Origin: Bauldia sp.
GTDB lineage: Bacteria; Pseudomonadota; Alphaproteobacteria; Rhizobiales; Kaistiaceae
Length of the DNA: 64,000 bases
Assembly: GCA_028284325.1 (NCBI GenBank)
Contig: JANQRX010000012.1
Coordinates: 1 to 64,000, forward strand
Reading direction: 5' to 3'
Part shown: positions 27,085-35,977 of the stretch, one piece after another
How the letters are laid out: the number at the start of each line of letters is the position of its first letter
How positions within the stretch are numbered: the first letter of the stretch is position 1
Program-made: the position numbers and the translations under genes
Notes under the pieces: model-generated
What the model was told of the DNA's origin: nothing
Seen by the model: only the letters and a program-made list of their open reading frames with translations
Database searches by the model: none

Positions 27085-28449
27085 TCAGGCGGGCAGGGCG
27101 CCGATCGCCGCGACCAGATCGGTGAGCCGGTCGAACGTGCGTCGGTTGGCGCCCGCCTCGTCGTCGCGGCCGGCCGGCGTCGCGGCGCGGTCGAAACCGA
27201 GCTTGGTCGCTTCGCGCAGGCGCGCGGCCGACTGGGCGACCGGGCGCAACGAGCCTGAGAGGCTGATCTCGCCGAAATAGACTGTGTCGGCCGGCAATGG
27301 CTTGCCGAGGCGCGAGGACACCAGCGCCGCGGCGACCGCGAGATCGGCGGCCGGCTCCACGATTCTCAGCCCGCCGGCGACGTTGAGATAGACGTCGCAA
27401 TCGCCCATCCGCACCCCGCAATGGGCCTCCAGCACCGCGAGCACCATGGCGAGCCGGCCCGAATCCCATCCAACGACCGTTCGCCGGGCCGTCCCCAGGG
27501 TCGTCGGCGCCACCAGCGCCTGGATTTCCACCAGCAGCGGGCGGCTGCCCTCCATGCCGGCGAACACCGCCGTTCCCGGCGTCGCCGCATTGCGCTCGCC
27601 GAGAAAGAGCTCCGACGGGTTGGCGACCTCCTGCAAGCCCGCCCCGGTCATCTCGAAGACGCCGATCTCGTCGGTTGGCCCGAACCGGTTCTTGACGGCG
27701 CGCAGGATGCGGAACCGGTGGCCGCCGTCGCCCTCGAAGTAGAGCACGGCGTCGACCATGTGCTCGACCACCCGCGGGCCGGCGATCTGGCCGTCCTTGG
27801 TGACGTGGCCGACGAACACCACCGCGGTGCCGGTGCTCTTGGCCCAGCGGATCATGGCCTGCGCGGCGGCGCGCACCTGCGTGACCGTCCCCGGCGCCGA
27901 TTCGACCTCGCCACTCCACAGCGTCTGGATGGAATCGATGATCGCAAGGCCGGGCGGCGGGCCGGCGGCGAGCGTGGTCAGGATGTTCTCGACATTGGTC
28001 TCGGCGGCGAGTTGCACCGGCGCGTCCATGACCTGCAGGCGCTGCGCCCGCAGCCTGATCTGGGCAATCGCCTCCTCGCCGGAGACGTAGACCACCGGGT
28101 CGCCGCGGCGCGCCATGGCGCCGGCCGCCTGCAGCAGAAGCGTCGACTTGCCGATCCCCGGATCGCCGCCGACCAGCAGCGTGGCCGCCGGCACCAGCCC
28201 GCCGCCGGTCACGCGGTCGAGTTCGCCGAGGCCGGTCAGCATGCGCGGCGCCTCGTCGGTCGCCCCGGCCAGCCCAACGAGTTCGATGACCCGACCGCCG
28301 CGCACCGGCGGCGGCCCCCCGGTCTTGGCGGGCCGGACGGTTTCCTCGATCAGCGTGTTCCACGCGCCGCAGGAATCGCAGCGGCCCTGCCACCTGGGGC
28401 TGACAGAGCCGCAGGACTGGCAGACGAATTGCTGTTTGGTCCGCGCCAT
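27085..28449 (-). CDS. radA: DNA repair protein RadA
   Basis: RadA promotes branch migration in recombinational repair. The 454-residue protein has an N-terminal C4 zinc finger (Cys10, 13, 24, 27). A RecA-like ATPase core with Walker A GGDPGIGKST near 94 and the RadA-specific KNRFG motif near 257 follow. The C-terminal Lon-like domain contains GDCDVYLNVAGGLRI. Its ATG follows the alr stop directly (TGA-ATG), so the pair is coupled. A 144-base gap separates it from cvpA downstream. Confidence 0.95.
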   Translation of the reverse strand: MARTKQQFVCQSCGSVSPRWQGRCDSCGAWNTLIEETVRPAKTGGPPPVRGGRVIELVGLAGATDEAPRMLTGLGELDRVTGGGLVPAATLLVGGDPGIGKSTLLLQAAGAMARRGDPVVYVSGEEAIAQIRLRAQRLQVMDAPVQLAAETNVENILTTLAAGPPPGLAIIDSIQTLWSGEVESAPGTVTQVRAAAQAMIRWAKSTGTAVVFVGHVTKDGQIAGPRVVEHMVDAVLYFEGDGGHRFRILRAVKNRFGPTDEIGVFEMTGAGLQEVANPSELFLGERNAATPGTAVFAGMEGSRPLLVEIQALVAPTTLGTARRTVVGWDSGRLAMVLAVLEAHCGVRMGDCDVYLNVAGGLRIVEPAADLAVAAALVSSRLGKPLPADTVYFGEISLSGSLRPVAQSAARLREATKLGFDRAATPAGRDDEAGANRRTFDRLTDLVAAIGALPA

Positions 28450-29565
28450 TCAGTCGCCCGTTACGTCCAGCCGCAAGGCGCGGCGGCCGAGCCCGGTCAG
28501 GAGTTCGTAGCCGATGGTCTCGGCGTGGCCGGCCACCTCGTCGATGGGGATGTTCGGCCCGAACAGCTCCACCCAGTCGCCGGGCGCGGCGTCGGCGATG
28601 TCGGTCACGTCGACGGCCGTCAGGTCCATCGACACGCGGCCGACCAGCGGCGCGCGCACGCCGTGGAGGAACACCGCCGCGCCCGGCCGGTCGTCGGTGG
28701 AGCCGGCGCGACGGTGGTAGCCGTCAGCGTAGCCGGCCCCGAGGATGGCGATCCGGCTCGGCCGCTTGACGATCTCGGTCGCGCCGTAGCCGACGGGGCC
28801 GCCCGCCGGCACCGACCGGATTTGCAGGATCCGCGCCTCGGCCGTGACGACCGTGGCGAGGCGCGCGTCGTCGCCGGTGCCGTAAGCGGCGCCGTAGAGG
28901 GCGATGCCGGGGCGGACCAGATCGAACCGGTAATCCTCGCCAAGGAAGATGCCGGCGGAGTTGGCGAGCGAGGCACGGAGTGCGGGAAAGCGCGCCCTGA
29001 GCGCCCGGAACAGGACGAGCTGGTCGCGGTTGGCCGGATGGTTGGGGGTGTCGGCGCAGGCAAGATGGCTCATGAGAAGGTCGATGCCGAGGCCGGTGCG
29101 CGCGTCGCCGTCGTCGGCGAACGAGGAGGCTTCGCCGGGGGCAAGCCCAAGCCGGTTCATGCCCGTGTCCACATGCAGCGCCGCACCGGAACTGCGCCGG
29201 TCGAGCGTCTTCCAGGCGTCGATCTCGGGCAACGAACCCAGGACCGGCTTGAGGTCGTTGGCGGCGAGCGCCGCGCCGGCGCCGGGCACGAATCCGTCGA
29301 GGATGTAGATTTCGGCCTCCGGCAACACCCCACGCAGCGTGACGCCCTCATCAGTCGTTGCCACGAAGAACACCCGGCAACCAGCGGCGGCCAGCTCACG
29401 GCCCGCCCGCTCCAGGCCGAGCCCGTACCCGTCCGCCTTGACCACGGCGGCCGTGGTGACCTCAGCGCCACAAAGGTCGCGCAGCGTCTGCCAGTTGGCC
29501 GCCAGCGCCGCCCAGTCGATGCGCAGGCGCATGGTGGCGGTAGCGGTGACGAGGGATGGGGCCAT
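28450..29565 (-). CDS. alr: Alanine racemase
   Basis: This pyridoxal-phosphate enzyme makes D-alanine for peptidoglycan. The 371-residue protein has an N-terminal TIM barrel with the cofactor Lys43 in VVKADGYGLG, and the C-terminal beta domain with VGYGATE and the VGRVSMD motif. A more internal ATG at 29532 would start right before the conserved RIDWAALAANW; neither start has a clear ribosome binding site. It lies between the SRPBCC gene and radA in the replication/repair run. Confidence 0.93.
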   Translation of the reverse strand: MAPSLVTATATMRLRIDWAALAANWQTLRDLCGAEVTTAAVVKADGYGLGLERAGRELAAAGCRVFFVATTDEGVTLRGVLPEAEIYILDGFVPGAGAALAANDLKPVLGSLPEIDAWKTLDRRSSGAALHVDTGMNRLGLAPGEASSFADDGDARTGLGIDLLMSHLACADTPNHPANRDQLVLFRALRARFPALRASLANSAGIFLGEDYRFDLVRPGIALYGAAYGTGDDARLATVVTAEARILQIRSVPAGGPVGYGATEIVKRPSRIAILGAGYADGYHRRAGSTDDRPGAAVFLHGVRAPLVGRVSMDLTAVDVTDIADAAPGDWVELFGPNIPIDEVAGHAETIGYELLTGLGRRALRLDVTGD

Positions 29566-29593
29566 GGGCGTCGGACGCGGGGCTGCGCACCCG

Positions 29594-30118
29594 TCAGTCG
29601 GCGGACACGTGGGCGCGGAAGGCCTCGATCAGGAGCGGCCAGCCCTTGGCGCCAGCCATCTGGTCCTTGTACCCCTCCCAGCCTTCACCGTGGCGGGGGA
29701 AGTCGCGATGGACTACGAGGACCGCCGTGCCGCCGGCGTCGGTCGCCGACAACCGGACGTCGACCCGGCTTGCCGCGGCCTCGTTGTCGATGGCAGCGCG
29801 CTTGGGCGAGATCTGCCACGCGAACACGATGTGATCGGGACGGGAGAGGGAGAGCACGGTGCCCCACACCTTCTCGCTGCCGTCCTTGGCGCGTTCGAAA
29901 CAACGGCCATTGGCGCGCGCCTCAATGCCGATCACGTCGAGATCGTCGCCGCTCCACGTATAGTCACGCGGCCACCAGTCGCTCATCCTGTCGACGAAGG
30001 CGGCGAAGGCTTCGTCCGGCGTTACCGGCACGTTGGTCGCGACCGTCAGCAGTTCCTTGGTGCCGCCGACCTCCGGGCCGGCCGCCTGTTTCTTGCCGCC
30101 GAACAGGGACTTCCACAT
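29594..30118 (-). CDS. SRPBCC (AHSA1/START-like) domain protein
   Basis: The 174-residue protein has the helix-grip fold of the activator-of-Hsp90-homologue group. Seen are a start TVATNVPVTPDEAFAAFVD, a central RPDHIVFAWQISP strand pair, and a final helix GWPLLIEAFRAHV. The first 20 residues are a basic, flexible leader (MWKSLFGGKKQ). Members bind hydrophobic ligands or act in stress responses; the ligand is unknown. AGGAGGT lies seven bases before the ATG, one of the best ribosome binding sites in the window. It is inserted between dnaB and alr. Confidence 0.8.
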   Translation of the reverse strand: MWKSLFGGKKQAAGPEVGGTKELLTVATNVPVTPDEAFAAFVDRMSDWWPRDYTWSGDDLDVIGIEARANGRCFERAKDGSEKVWGTVLSLSRPDHIVFAWQISPKRAAIDNEAAASRVDVRLSATDAGGTAVLVVHRDFPRHGEGWEGYKDQMAGAKGWPLLIEAFRAHVSAD

Positions 30119-30137
30119 GGGGTACCTCCTATGGGCC

Positions 30138-31628
30138 TCAGCCCTCGAAGGGCGCCGGGACGCGATCTTCCTGCGCCAGGGTCGAGAAGCGCGTCACGGC
30201 GTCCTCGAAATGCAGCCGTACCGTACCTGTCGGTCCGTGACGCTGCTTGCCGATGATCACCTCGGCGGTTCCGTGGACGTTCGACATCTCGTCCTGCCAC
30301 GTTTCGTGTTCCATTGTACCCGGTTTTGGTTCCTTGTTCTTCAGGTAGTACTCCTCGCGGAACACGAACATCACAACGTCGGCGTCCTGCTCGATCGAGC
30401 CCGATTCGCGCAGGTCGGAAAGCTGCGGGCGCTTGTCGTCGCGGTTCTCCACCTGCCGCGACAGTTGCGACAGGGCCAGAATCGGAATGTGAAGCTCCTT
30501 GGCCAGAGCTTTGAGTTGATTCGTGATTTCGGTCATCTCCTGCACGCGGTTGTCGGCGCCGCGGCGGCTCGAGGCCTGCATGAGCTGGATGTAGTCGACG
30601 ATCAGGAGATCGAGGCCGCGCTGTCGCTTGAGACGTCGCGCGCGCGCCGCAAGCTGGGCGATGGCGAGACCGCCGGTCTGGTCGATGTAGAGCGGCATCT
30701 TCTGCATGGCCCGTGAGGTCTCGACGATGCGCGCGAACTGCTGCTCGTCGATACGGCCGCGTCGGATGTTGGAGGAGGGCACGCCAGCCTGTTCGGCGAT
30801 GATGCGCGTGGCCAACTGCTCCGACGACATTTCCAGCGAGAAGAAGCCGACGATGCCGCCGTCGACCGTCTTGGTCGAGCCGTCGGCCTGAACCTCGCCG
30901 CGCCAGGCGCGGGCCACGTTGAACGCAACGTTGGTGGCGAGCGACGTCTTGCCCATGCCGGGGCGGCCGGCGAGAATCACCAGGTCCGAGGCCTGGAGGC
31001 CGCCGACCAGCCGGTCGAGGTCGGCGAGGCCGGTGGCCAGGCCCGACAGATGGCCGTCGCGCTTGTAGGCGGCGCTCGCCATGTCGATGGCGTTGACCAG
31101 CGCCGTCTCGAAGCCGTGGAAACCGGAATCGTAGTGGCCCTTCTCGGCCAGTTCGAACAGGCGCCGCTCGGCTTCCTCGATCTGCGTCCCCGGCGACTCC
31201 TCGACGGTGGAATCGTAGGCGACGTTGACCATGTCCTCGCCGATCCCGATCAGCGCGCGCCTGAGCGCGAGATCGTAGACGGAGCGGCCGTAGTCCTCGG
31301 CGTTGATGACCGTCGTCGCCGAGGCCGCCAGGCGGGCGAGGTACTCGGCGAGGTTGATCTCGCCGATCTCCATGTCGGCCGGCAGGAAGGTCTTGATGGT
31401 GACCGGCGTCGCGACCTTGTTGTTGCGGATGATCTGGCCGGCGACTTCGAAGATCATCCGGTGGATGGGCTCGAAGAAATGGCTTGGCTCGAGGAAGTCC
31501 GAGACCCGGTAGAAGGCTTCGTTGTTGACCAGAATGGCGCCGAGCAGCGCTTGTTCGGCTTCGACGTTCTGCGGCGCGGAACGGAAGGTTTCGCCGGCTT
31601 CGACGACGGCATGCGCGGCAAACGCCAT
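30138..31628 (-). CDS. dnaB: Replicative DNA helicase
   Basis: DnaB unwinds DNA at the replication fork as a hexamer. The 496-residue protein has the helical N-terminal domain (PQNVEAEQALLGAIL) and a linker. The RecA-like motor has Walker A GRPGMGKT (221-228), Walker B LLIVDYIQLM and the arginine-finger region near QLSRQVE. Full length, with no intein. It lies 176 bases downstream of cfa and 19 bases upstream of the SRPBCC gene. In related genomes dnaB follows rplI directly; here cfa sits between them. Confidence 0.97.
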   Translation of the reverse strand: MAFAAHAVVEAGETFRSAPQNVEAEQALLGAILVNNEAFYRVSDFLEPSHFFEPIHRMIFEVAGQIIRNNKVATPVTIKTFLPADMEIGEINLAEYLARLAASATTVINAEDYGRSVYDLALRRALIGIGEDMVNVAYDSTVEESPGTQIEEAERRLFELAEKGHYDSGFHGFETALVNAIDMASAAYKRDGHLSGLATGLADLDRLVGGLQASDLVILAGRPGMGKTSLATNVAFNVARAWRGEVQADGSTKTVDGGIVGFFSLEMSSEQLATRIIAEQAGVPSSNIRRGRIDEQQFARIVETSRAMQKMPLYIDQTGGLAIAQLAARARRLKRQRGLDLLIVDYIQLMQASSRRGADNRVQEMTEITNQLKALAKELHIPILALSQLSRQVENRDDKRPQLSDLRESGSIEQDADVVMFVFREEYYLKNKEPKPGTMEHETWQDEMSNVHGTAEVIIGKQRHGPTGTVRLHFEDAVTRFSTLAQEDRVPAPFEG

Positions 31629-31804
31629 TCCTTCGGGGCTCCTCGAAGCGAATCAGGTGGGCTGCAGACGACCCCGGTCATAGTCATGGTGAACGGAATG
31701 ATAAAGCGCCGGCCCCGTTCCGCCCGTAGTTCACAGACCGGTGGACAAAAACCCTGCTGCGGGCCTTGCGCCGAACGTGGGAATCGGTCGTGGCGGACCC
31801 CGGA

Positions 31805-33061
31805 CTATTCGCCGGCGAGACGGACTTCCGGCCCGCCGGCATCGCGGCCGCGCAGATCGTCCTCGACGTTGCCCATGTAGCCACGGGTGCGGGGCAGGGC
31901 TTCGAGATCGCGCACGAGCTGGATCTGGAAGTTCATCATGCCGCCGGCCCGGAACGACATCTCAGAGGCCGCGAGGTAAAACTCCCACATCCGGCAGAAG
32001 CGCTCGTCGTAGAGCTGCTTGACGCGCTCGCGCTCGGCCATGAAGCGGCTGCGCCAGTGCCGCAGGGTGTCGGCGTAGTGGAGCCGCAGGATTTCGATGT
32101 CGCTGGTCAGGAGGCCGGTGCGCTCGATCGCCGGCATCACCTCCGACAAGGCCGGGATGTAGCCGCCGGGGAAGATGTGGCGGCGGATGAAGGTGCTGGT
32201 CTCGCCCGGCCCCAGGAAGCGGCCGATCGAATGGAGCAGCATCACGCCGTCGTCGGTCAGGAGGTCGTGACAGGCCCTGAAGAAGACGTCGTAGTGGCCG
32301 ACGCCGACATGCTCGAACATGCCGACCGAGACGATGCGATCGAACGGGCCGGTGATCTTGCGATAGTCCTCCAGCCGGAACTCGACCTGGCCGGCGAGGC
32401 CGCGCTCCTTGGCCCGTTCGTTGGCGACGGCGAGCTGCTCGTCCGACAGGGTGACACCCACGACCTCGACGTCGAACTGCTCCGCGAGATAGAGGCCAAG
32501 TCCGCCCCAGCCGGAACCGATGTCGAGGACGCGCAGGCCGGGCTTCAGGTTCAGCTTGGCGGCGATATGGCGCTTTTTGGCGAGCTGGGCTTCGTCGAGG
32601 GTCGCATCCGGCGTCTCGAAATAGGCGCAGGAGTACTGGCGGTCAGCGTCGAGAAAAAGGCGGTAGAGCTCGCCGGTCAGGTCGTAGTGGCTCTTGACGT
32701 TGCGTCGTGAGCGGAGCGGCGAGTTGTACTGGCGGATCCGGCGGAGCGCGTAGTTGGTCTTCTCGGCGGCGGTGTACCACCACGGTGGCCCGGCCTCGTT
32801 GGCATTGACCTGCAGGAGCATGAGGAGGTCGAACACCGTGCCCTTCTCGAGCACGACCCCGCCCTCCATGAACTGCTCGCCGAGATAAGGATCGGGACGC
32901 AGCGCCACCATCCACTCGGCGCGTGCCGAGGTGAATCGCGCCCTGATGGGCGTGCCCTGGCCATCTCCGAAACTGTGTTCGTCGCCGCCGTGGCCCACGA
33001 CTTCGAGCGAACCTTGTTTGATGGCCCGCTCAAGGAATCCGCGAATAATCCCGTTCAACAT
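31805..33061 (-). CDS. cfa: Cyclopropane-fatty-acyl-phospholipid synthase
   Basis: This enzyme uses SAM to add a methylene bridge to unsaturated acyl chains of membrane lipids, often in stationary phase or under acid stress. The 418-residue protein has the N-terminal lipid-interacting domain. A SAM-dependent methyltransferase fold follows with VLDIGSGWGG (178-187), EYRKITGPFDRIVSVGMFEHV-type motifs and the conserved [13 protein letters not shown] upstream. GGGGGC precedes the ATG. It has its own predicted promoter at 33101-33129, so it can be expressed apart from the ribosomal genes upstream. Confidence 0.93.
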   Translation of the reverse strand: MLNGIIRGFLERAIKQGSLEVVGHGGDEHSFGDGQGTPIRARFTSARAEWMVALRPDPYLGEQFMEGGVVLEKGTVFDLLMLLQVNANEAGPPWWYTAAEKTNYALRRIRQYNSPLRSRRNVKSHYDLTGELYRLFLDADRQYSCAYFETPDATLDEAQLAKKRHIAAKLNLKPGLRVLDIGSGWGGLGLYLAEQFDVEVVGVTLSDEQLAVANERAKERGLAGQVEFRLEDYRKITGPFDRIVSVGMFEHVGVGHYDVFFRACHDLLTDDGVMLLHSIGRFLGPGETSTFIRRHIFPGGYIPALSEVMPAIERTGLLTSDIEILRLHYADTLRHWRSRFMAERERVKQLYDERFCRMWEFYLAASEMSFRAGGMMNFQIQLVRDLEALPRTRGYMGNVEDDLRGRDAGGPEVRLAGE

Positions 33062-33100
33062 GTTGCCCCCTCAACGCGCCCGCCAGCGGAGCAACAGATA

Positions 33101-33129
33101 ATTTAATGCACCTGCCGGTCCTGCATCAA
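33101..33129 (-). promoter_or_regulatory. Predicted promoter of cfa
   Basis: On the minus strand TTGATG (33129-33124) and TTAAAT (33106-33101) are separated by exactly 17 bases. The start of transcription would be near 33094, giving a leader of about 33 bases to the cfa ATG. The AT-rich patch here contrasts with its surroundings. Confidence 0.5.
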
Positions 33130-33142
33130 GGATGGGCGGCTC

Positions 33143-33784
33143 TCAGGCGCTGCCGGCGGCGGGCTCGTCCTCACCAGATTCGGTCGCTTCGGCCTCGCCT
33201 TCACCGTCGGTGGCTTCGGCTTCGCCCTCGGCGGCTTCAGGCTCATCCCCGGCCTCGTCCCCGGCGGTTTCGTCCTCGTCGTCGGGCTCCTCGCCGGGCC
33301 GCGTCAGGTCCTCGCCGGCAGCCTGGCGCGTGGCCTCGTCCTCGCTGCGCGCGACGTTGACCATCACGGATACGGCGACTTCGGCGTGGAGTTCGATGGG
33401 CACTTCGTGGAGCCCGATGGTCTTGATCGGCTGCTGCAGCGCGATCTGGCTCCGCGACACCGTGAAGCCTTCGCCGTCCATGATCTCGGCCAGATCACGC
33501 GCGGTGACCGAACCGTAGAGCTGGCCGGTCTCGCCCGCCTGGCGCACCACCACGAAGGATTGGCCGGCGACCCTCTCGCCGACGTTTTCCGCCTCATTGC
33601 GCCGTTCGAGGTTGCGCGCCTCGATCTGGGTCTTTTCATTTTCGAAGCGCTGGCGGTTTGCTTCGTTGGCCCGCAGCGCCTTGCCTTGCGGCAGCAGGTA
33701 GTTCCGTGCGTAGCCGTCGCGGACCCTGACGATGTCGCCCATCTGGCCCAGCCTGGCGATTCGCTCCAGCAGTATGACTTCCAT
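33143..33784 (-). CDS. rplI: 50S ribosomal protein L9 with an acidic C-terminal extension
   Basis: The first 150 residues are normal L9: N-terminal rRNA-binding domain ([21 protein letters not shown]), long helix, and C-terminal domain. A tail of about 60 residues, almost only Glu, Asp, Ala, Gly and Thr, brings it to 213. Acidic tails are known on L9 of other alphaproteobacteria; this one is long. The ATG at 33784 begins the conserved MEVILLER; the longer frame upstream is not conserved. It lies 182 bases after rpsR. Confidence 0.95.
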   Translation of the reverse strand: MEVILLERIARLGQMGDIVRVRDGYARNYLLPQGKALRANEANRQRFENEKTQIEARNLERRNEAENVGERVAGQSFVVVRQAGETGQLYGSVTARDLAEIMDGEGFTVSRSQIALQQPIKTIGLHEVPIELHAEVAVSVMVNVARSEDEATRQAAGEDLTRPGEEPDDEDETAGDEAGDEPEAAEGEAEATDGEGEAEATESGEDEPAAGSA

Positions 33785-33966
33785 GTTCGTCTCCGTTGGG
33801 CCGCGGCCCGTGGTGCTTATCGTGGACCGGCGCATCGGTGCCGGTCGGTTTGAGCGACAGCATCAGGCGAAGAACATCGTCCGCGCTGTCCCGCCCTGCG
33901 GGCGGTTAGAGATGGATCACCGAAGCGCCACCCCAACTTGACGTGCCGCAGACCGCGGCGCGCCCC

Positions 33967-34215
33967 TTACTTGATCACGTACGGCAGCAGGCCGAGATAG
34001 CGCGCACGCTTGATGGCCCGGGCCAGGTCCCGCTGCTTGCGCGTTGAGACCGCGGTGATTCGCGATGGCACGATCTTGCCGCGCTCCGACACGTACCGCT
34101 GCAGGAGCCGAGCGTCCTTGTAGTCGATCTTGGGCGCGTTGGCGCCGGAGAACGGGCAGGTCTTGCGCCGCCGGAAGAACGGACGCCGGGTCGGCAGTTG
34201 GTTGATGTCGACCAT
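33967..34215 (-). CDS. rpsR: 30S ribosomal protein S18
   Basis: This 82-residue basic protein has the S18 core: [49 protein letters not shown]. It binds 16S rRNA as a heterodimer with S6. Its ATG overlaps the rpsF stop by one base (TGATG), fixing the two in equal synthesis. Confidence 0.97.
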   Translation of the reverse strand: MVDINQLPTRRPFFRRRKTCPFSGANAPKIDYKDARLLQRYVSERGKIVPSRITAVSTRKQRDLARAIKRARYLGLLPYVIK

Positions 34216-34727
34216 CAGGTCGCCTCCGTCGTTGCGGGTTTGGCGTCGGATTTGTCCTCGGATTTGGCCTCAGACTTGGCCTCGGGTTTGGCCTCAGACT
34301 TGGCCTCGGCCGCCGCCTCGGTCTTCGGCGCGCTGCCTTCGCCATCGCTGCGACGCGGTTCGCGGCGGGGCCGATCGCCCGGCCGGCCACGGCGGTCGCG
34401 GTCCTCCCGCTTCTGCAACATCGCCGACGGGCCGTCCTCGTGCTGGTCGACCTTGAGCGTCAGCGACCGCAGGACATCCTCGCTGAGACGCTGCTGCCGC
34501 TCCACCTCGGCCAACGCCTCATGACCGGCTTCGATGTTCATCAGTGTGAAATGGGCCTTGCGGTTCTTGCGGATACGGTAGGTCAGGGTCTTCAGGCCCC
34601 AGTTCTCGACCTTGCCGACGCTGCCGCCGCTTTCCTCGATAATCGACTTGAATTGATCGACCAGCGCTTCGACCTGCTGGCTCGACACGTCCTGGCGCAC
34701 CAGGAACACATGCTCATAAAGAGGCAT
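34215..34727 (-). CDS. rpsF: 30S ribosomal protein S6 with a repetitive C-terminal tail
   Basis: Residues 1-110 are normal S6 ([34 protein letters not shown]). A basic RNA-binding-like stretch ([18 protein letters not shown]) follows. The end is made of tetrapeptide repeats of the form [ED][AD]K[SP], for a total of 170 residues. The repeats come from six tandem 12-bp units in the DNA. The start at 34727 is the conserved MPLYEHV; AAAGG precedes it and lies within a leader hairpin. First gene of the long minus-strand block, with its promoter predicted at 34905-34932. Confidence 0.96.
   Translation of the reverse strand: MPLYEHVFLVRQDVSSQQVEALVDQFKSIIEESGGSVGKVENWGLKTLTYRIRKNRKAHFTLMNIEAGHEALAEVERQQRLSEDVLRSLTLKVDQHEDGPSAMLQKREDRDRRGRPGDRPRREPRRSDGEGSAPKTEAAAEAKSEAKPEAKSEAKSEDKSDAKPATTEAT
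34237..34308. repeat. 12-bp tandem repeat (six units) within rpsF
   Basis: Six consecutive 12-base units run from 34237 to 34308: GGTTTGGCGTCG, GATTTGTCCTCG, GATTTGGCCTCA, GACTTGGCCTCG, GGTTTGGCCTCA, GACTTGGCCTCG. They encode the charged tetrapeptides of the S6 tail. Unit length is a multiple of three, so gain or loss keeps the frame. Confidence 0.85.
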
Positions 34728-34763
34728 GGCTTGCCTTTCCTTCGGTTCACCCGGCGCAAAGCC
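34728..34763 (-). promoter_or_regulatory. Leader hairpin immediately before rpsF, candidate S6:S18 autoregulatory site
   Basis: On the minus strand GGCTT (34763-34759) pairs with AAGCC (34732-34728), which abuts the rpsF ATG. Inside it GCC can pair with GGC. The loop side holds GGTGAACCGAAGG with a CCG triplet and overlaps the ribosome binding site. rpsF leaders that bind the S6:S18 dimer are known to use a CCG in a hairpin; assignment to that class is inferred. A second small hairpin (34772-34787) lies next to it. Confidence 0.45.
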
Positions 34764-34904
34764 TGCTCGAAGCCTTTCGGGAAAGGCCTCTGGCGGTCCT
34801 TCGAGAGCGAAGACAAGGGAAGCGATCCGTCTCCCGGATCCACGACGCCGTTGCGCCGCCTTCCTTTCAGCCTTCGGCCGGTGGTCCCCGCGGGACCGCG
34901 CGGG

Positions 34905-34932
34905 GTTATACGCCAACAGCGCCCGAATGCAA
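34905..34932 (-). promoter_or_regulatory. Predicted promoter of rpsF-rpsR-rplI
   Basis: On the minus strand TTGCAT (34932-34927) and TATAAC (34910-34905) are 16 bases apart (17 if the -35 is read as CTTGCA). TATAAC is the best -10 in this divergent region. It would give a leader of about 170 bases before rpsF. Confidence 0.55.
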
Positions 34933-34962
34933 GCGAGGCTCCCAACGCAAGAGAGGTGAGGC

Positions 34963-34991
34963 TTGACACGTCCGGCCCGGCCCGCTCAAAG
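34963..34991 (+). promoter_or_regulatory. Possible promoter of fabD
   Basis: A consensus -35 TTGACA (34963-34968) is followed after 17 bases by a poor -10 TCAAAG (34986-34991), 32 bases before the fabD ATG. The -35 is strong, the -10 weak, so the call is tentative. Confidence 0.35.
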
Positions 34992-35022
34992 GCGGGTTCC
35001 GAACTGGGGCCGGCACAAGCCT

Positions 35023-35976
35023 ATGACGACAGCGTTGACGTTTCCGGGCCAGGGCAGCCAGGCCGTCGGCATGGGGGCGGCGCTCGCCGAGACCTATCCC
35101 GCGGCTAGGGAGGTGTTCGACGAGGTCGACGCGGCCCTGGGCGAGAAGCTGTCCGGGCTGATCTTCGACGGACCCGGCGACGACCTGACCCTGACGCGCA
35201 ACGCCCAGCCGGCCCTGATGGCCGTCAGCCTTGCGGCGATGGCGGTCCTGCGCGACGGGGGCTTCGAGCCGCTGGACCGGATCGCCTACGTCGCCGGGCA
35301 CTCGCTCGGCGAGTACTCGGCGCTGGCCGCGGCCGGCAGCCTGACCATCGCCGATGCCGCCCGCCTGCTGCGCACCCGCGGCGAGGCCATGCAGGCGGCG
35401 GTTCCGGTCGGCGAGGGCGCTATGGCGGCCATCATCGGCCTCGATTTCGATGCGGTCGCCGCGCTCACCGCGGAAGCGGCCGAGGGCGAGGTCTGCCAGC
35501 CGGCCAACGACAATGGCGGCGGGCAGGTGGTGATCTCCGGCCGCGCCGCGGCGGTGGCGCGCGCGGTGGCGCTGGCGCCGGAGCGCGGCGCGCGCCGGGC
35601 GCTGCCGTTGCCGGTCAGCGCGCCGTTTCACAGCGCCCTCATGCAGCCGGCGGCCGACGTCATGGCCGACGCCCTGGCCGCGGTCGACCTCAAGGCGCCA
35701 CGCGTGCCGCTGGTGGCCAACGTCACGGCGCGGCCGACCGACGATCCGGAAACCATCCGCCGCCAGCTTGTCGAGCAGGTCACCGGCATGGTGCGATGGC
35801 GCGAGACCATCGAATGGCTGGACGGCGAGGGCGTGCGGCTGTACGCGGAGGTCGGCGCCGGCAGGGTTTTGTCCGGCCTCGCGCGGCGCATCGCCTCCGA
35901 GCCGAAGACCGCCGCGGTCGGCAAGCCCGAGGACGTTGAGCCGTTCCGGGACCTGATGATGACGGAGGCTGGCTGA
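35023..35976 (+). CDS. fabD: Malonyl-CoA:ACP transacylase
   Basis: FabD loads malonyl groups onto acyl carrier protein for fatty acid synthesis. The 317-residue protein has the oxyanion-loop FPGQGSQ at the start, nucleophile Ser94 in GHSLGEYSAL and the His in PFHSALM. The ATG at 35023 immediately precedes the conserved TALTFPGQGSQ. A longer frame from 34963 adds a basic non-conserved stretch. It heads the fab operon; fabG starts one base after its stop. Confidence 0.96.
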   Translation: MTTALTFPGQGSQAVGMGAALAETYPAAREVFDEVDAALGEKLSGLIFDGPGDDLTLTRNAQPALMAVSLAAMAVLRDGGFEPLDRIAYVAGHSLGEYSALAAAGSLTIADAARLLRTRGEAMQAAVPVGEGAMAAIIGLDFDAVAALTAEAAEGEVCQPANDNGGGQVVISGRAAAVARAVALAPERGARRALPLPVSAPFHSALMQPAADVMADALAAVDLKAPRVPLVANVTARPTDDPETIRRQLVEQVTGMVRWRETIEWLDGEGVRLYAEVGAGRVLSGLARRIASEPKTAAVGKPEDVEPFRDLMMTEAG

Positions 35977-35977
35977 C

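Noticed and set aside
34772-34787. The GCCTTTC-type palindrome in the rpsF leader as a terminator
   Set aside because: It has a six-base stem without a T run and lies within the leader, so attenuation is not supported; noted only as part of the leader.
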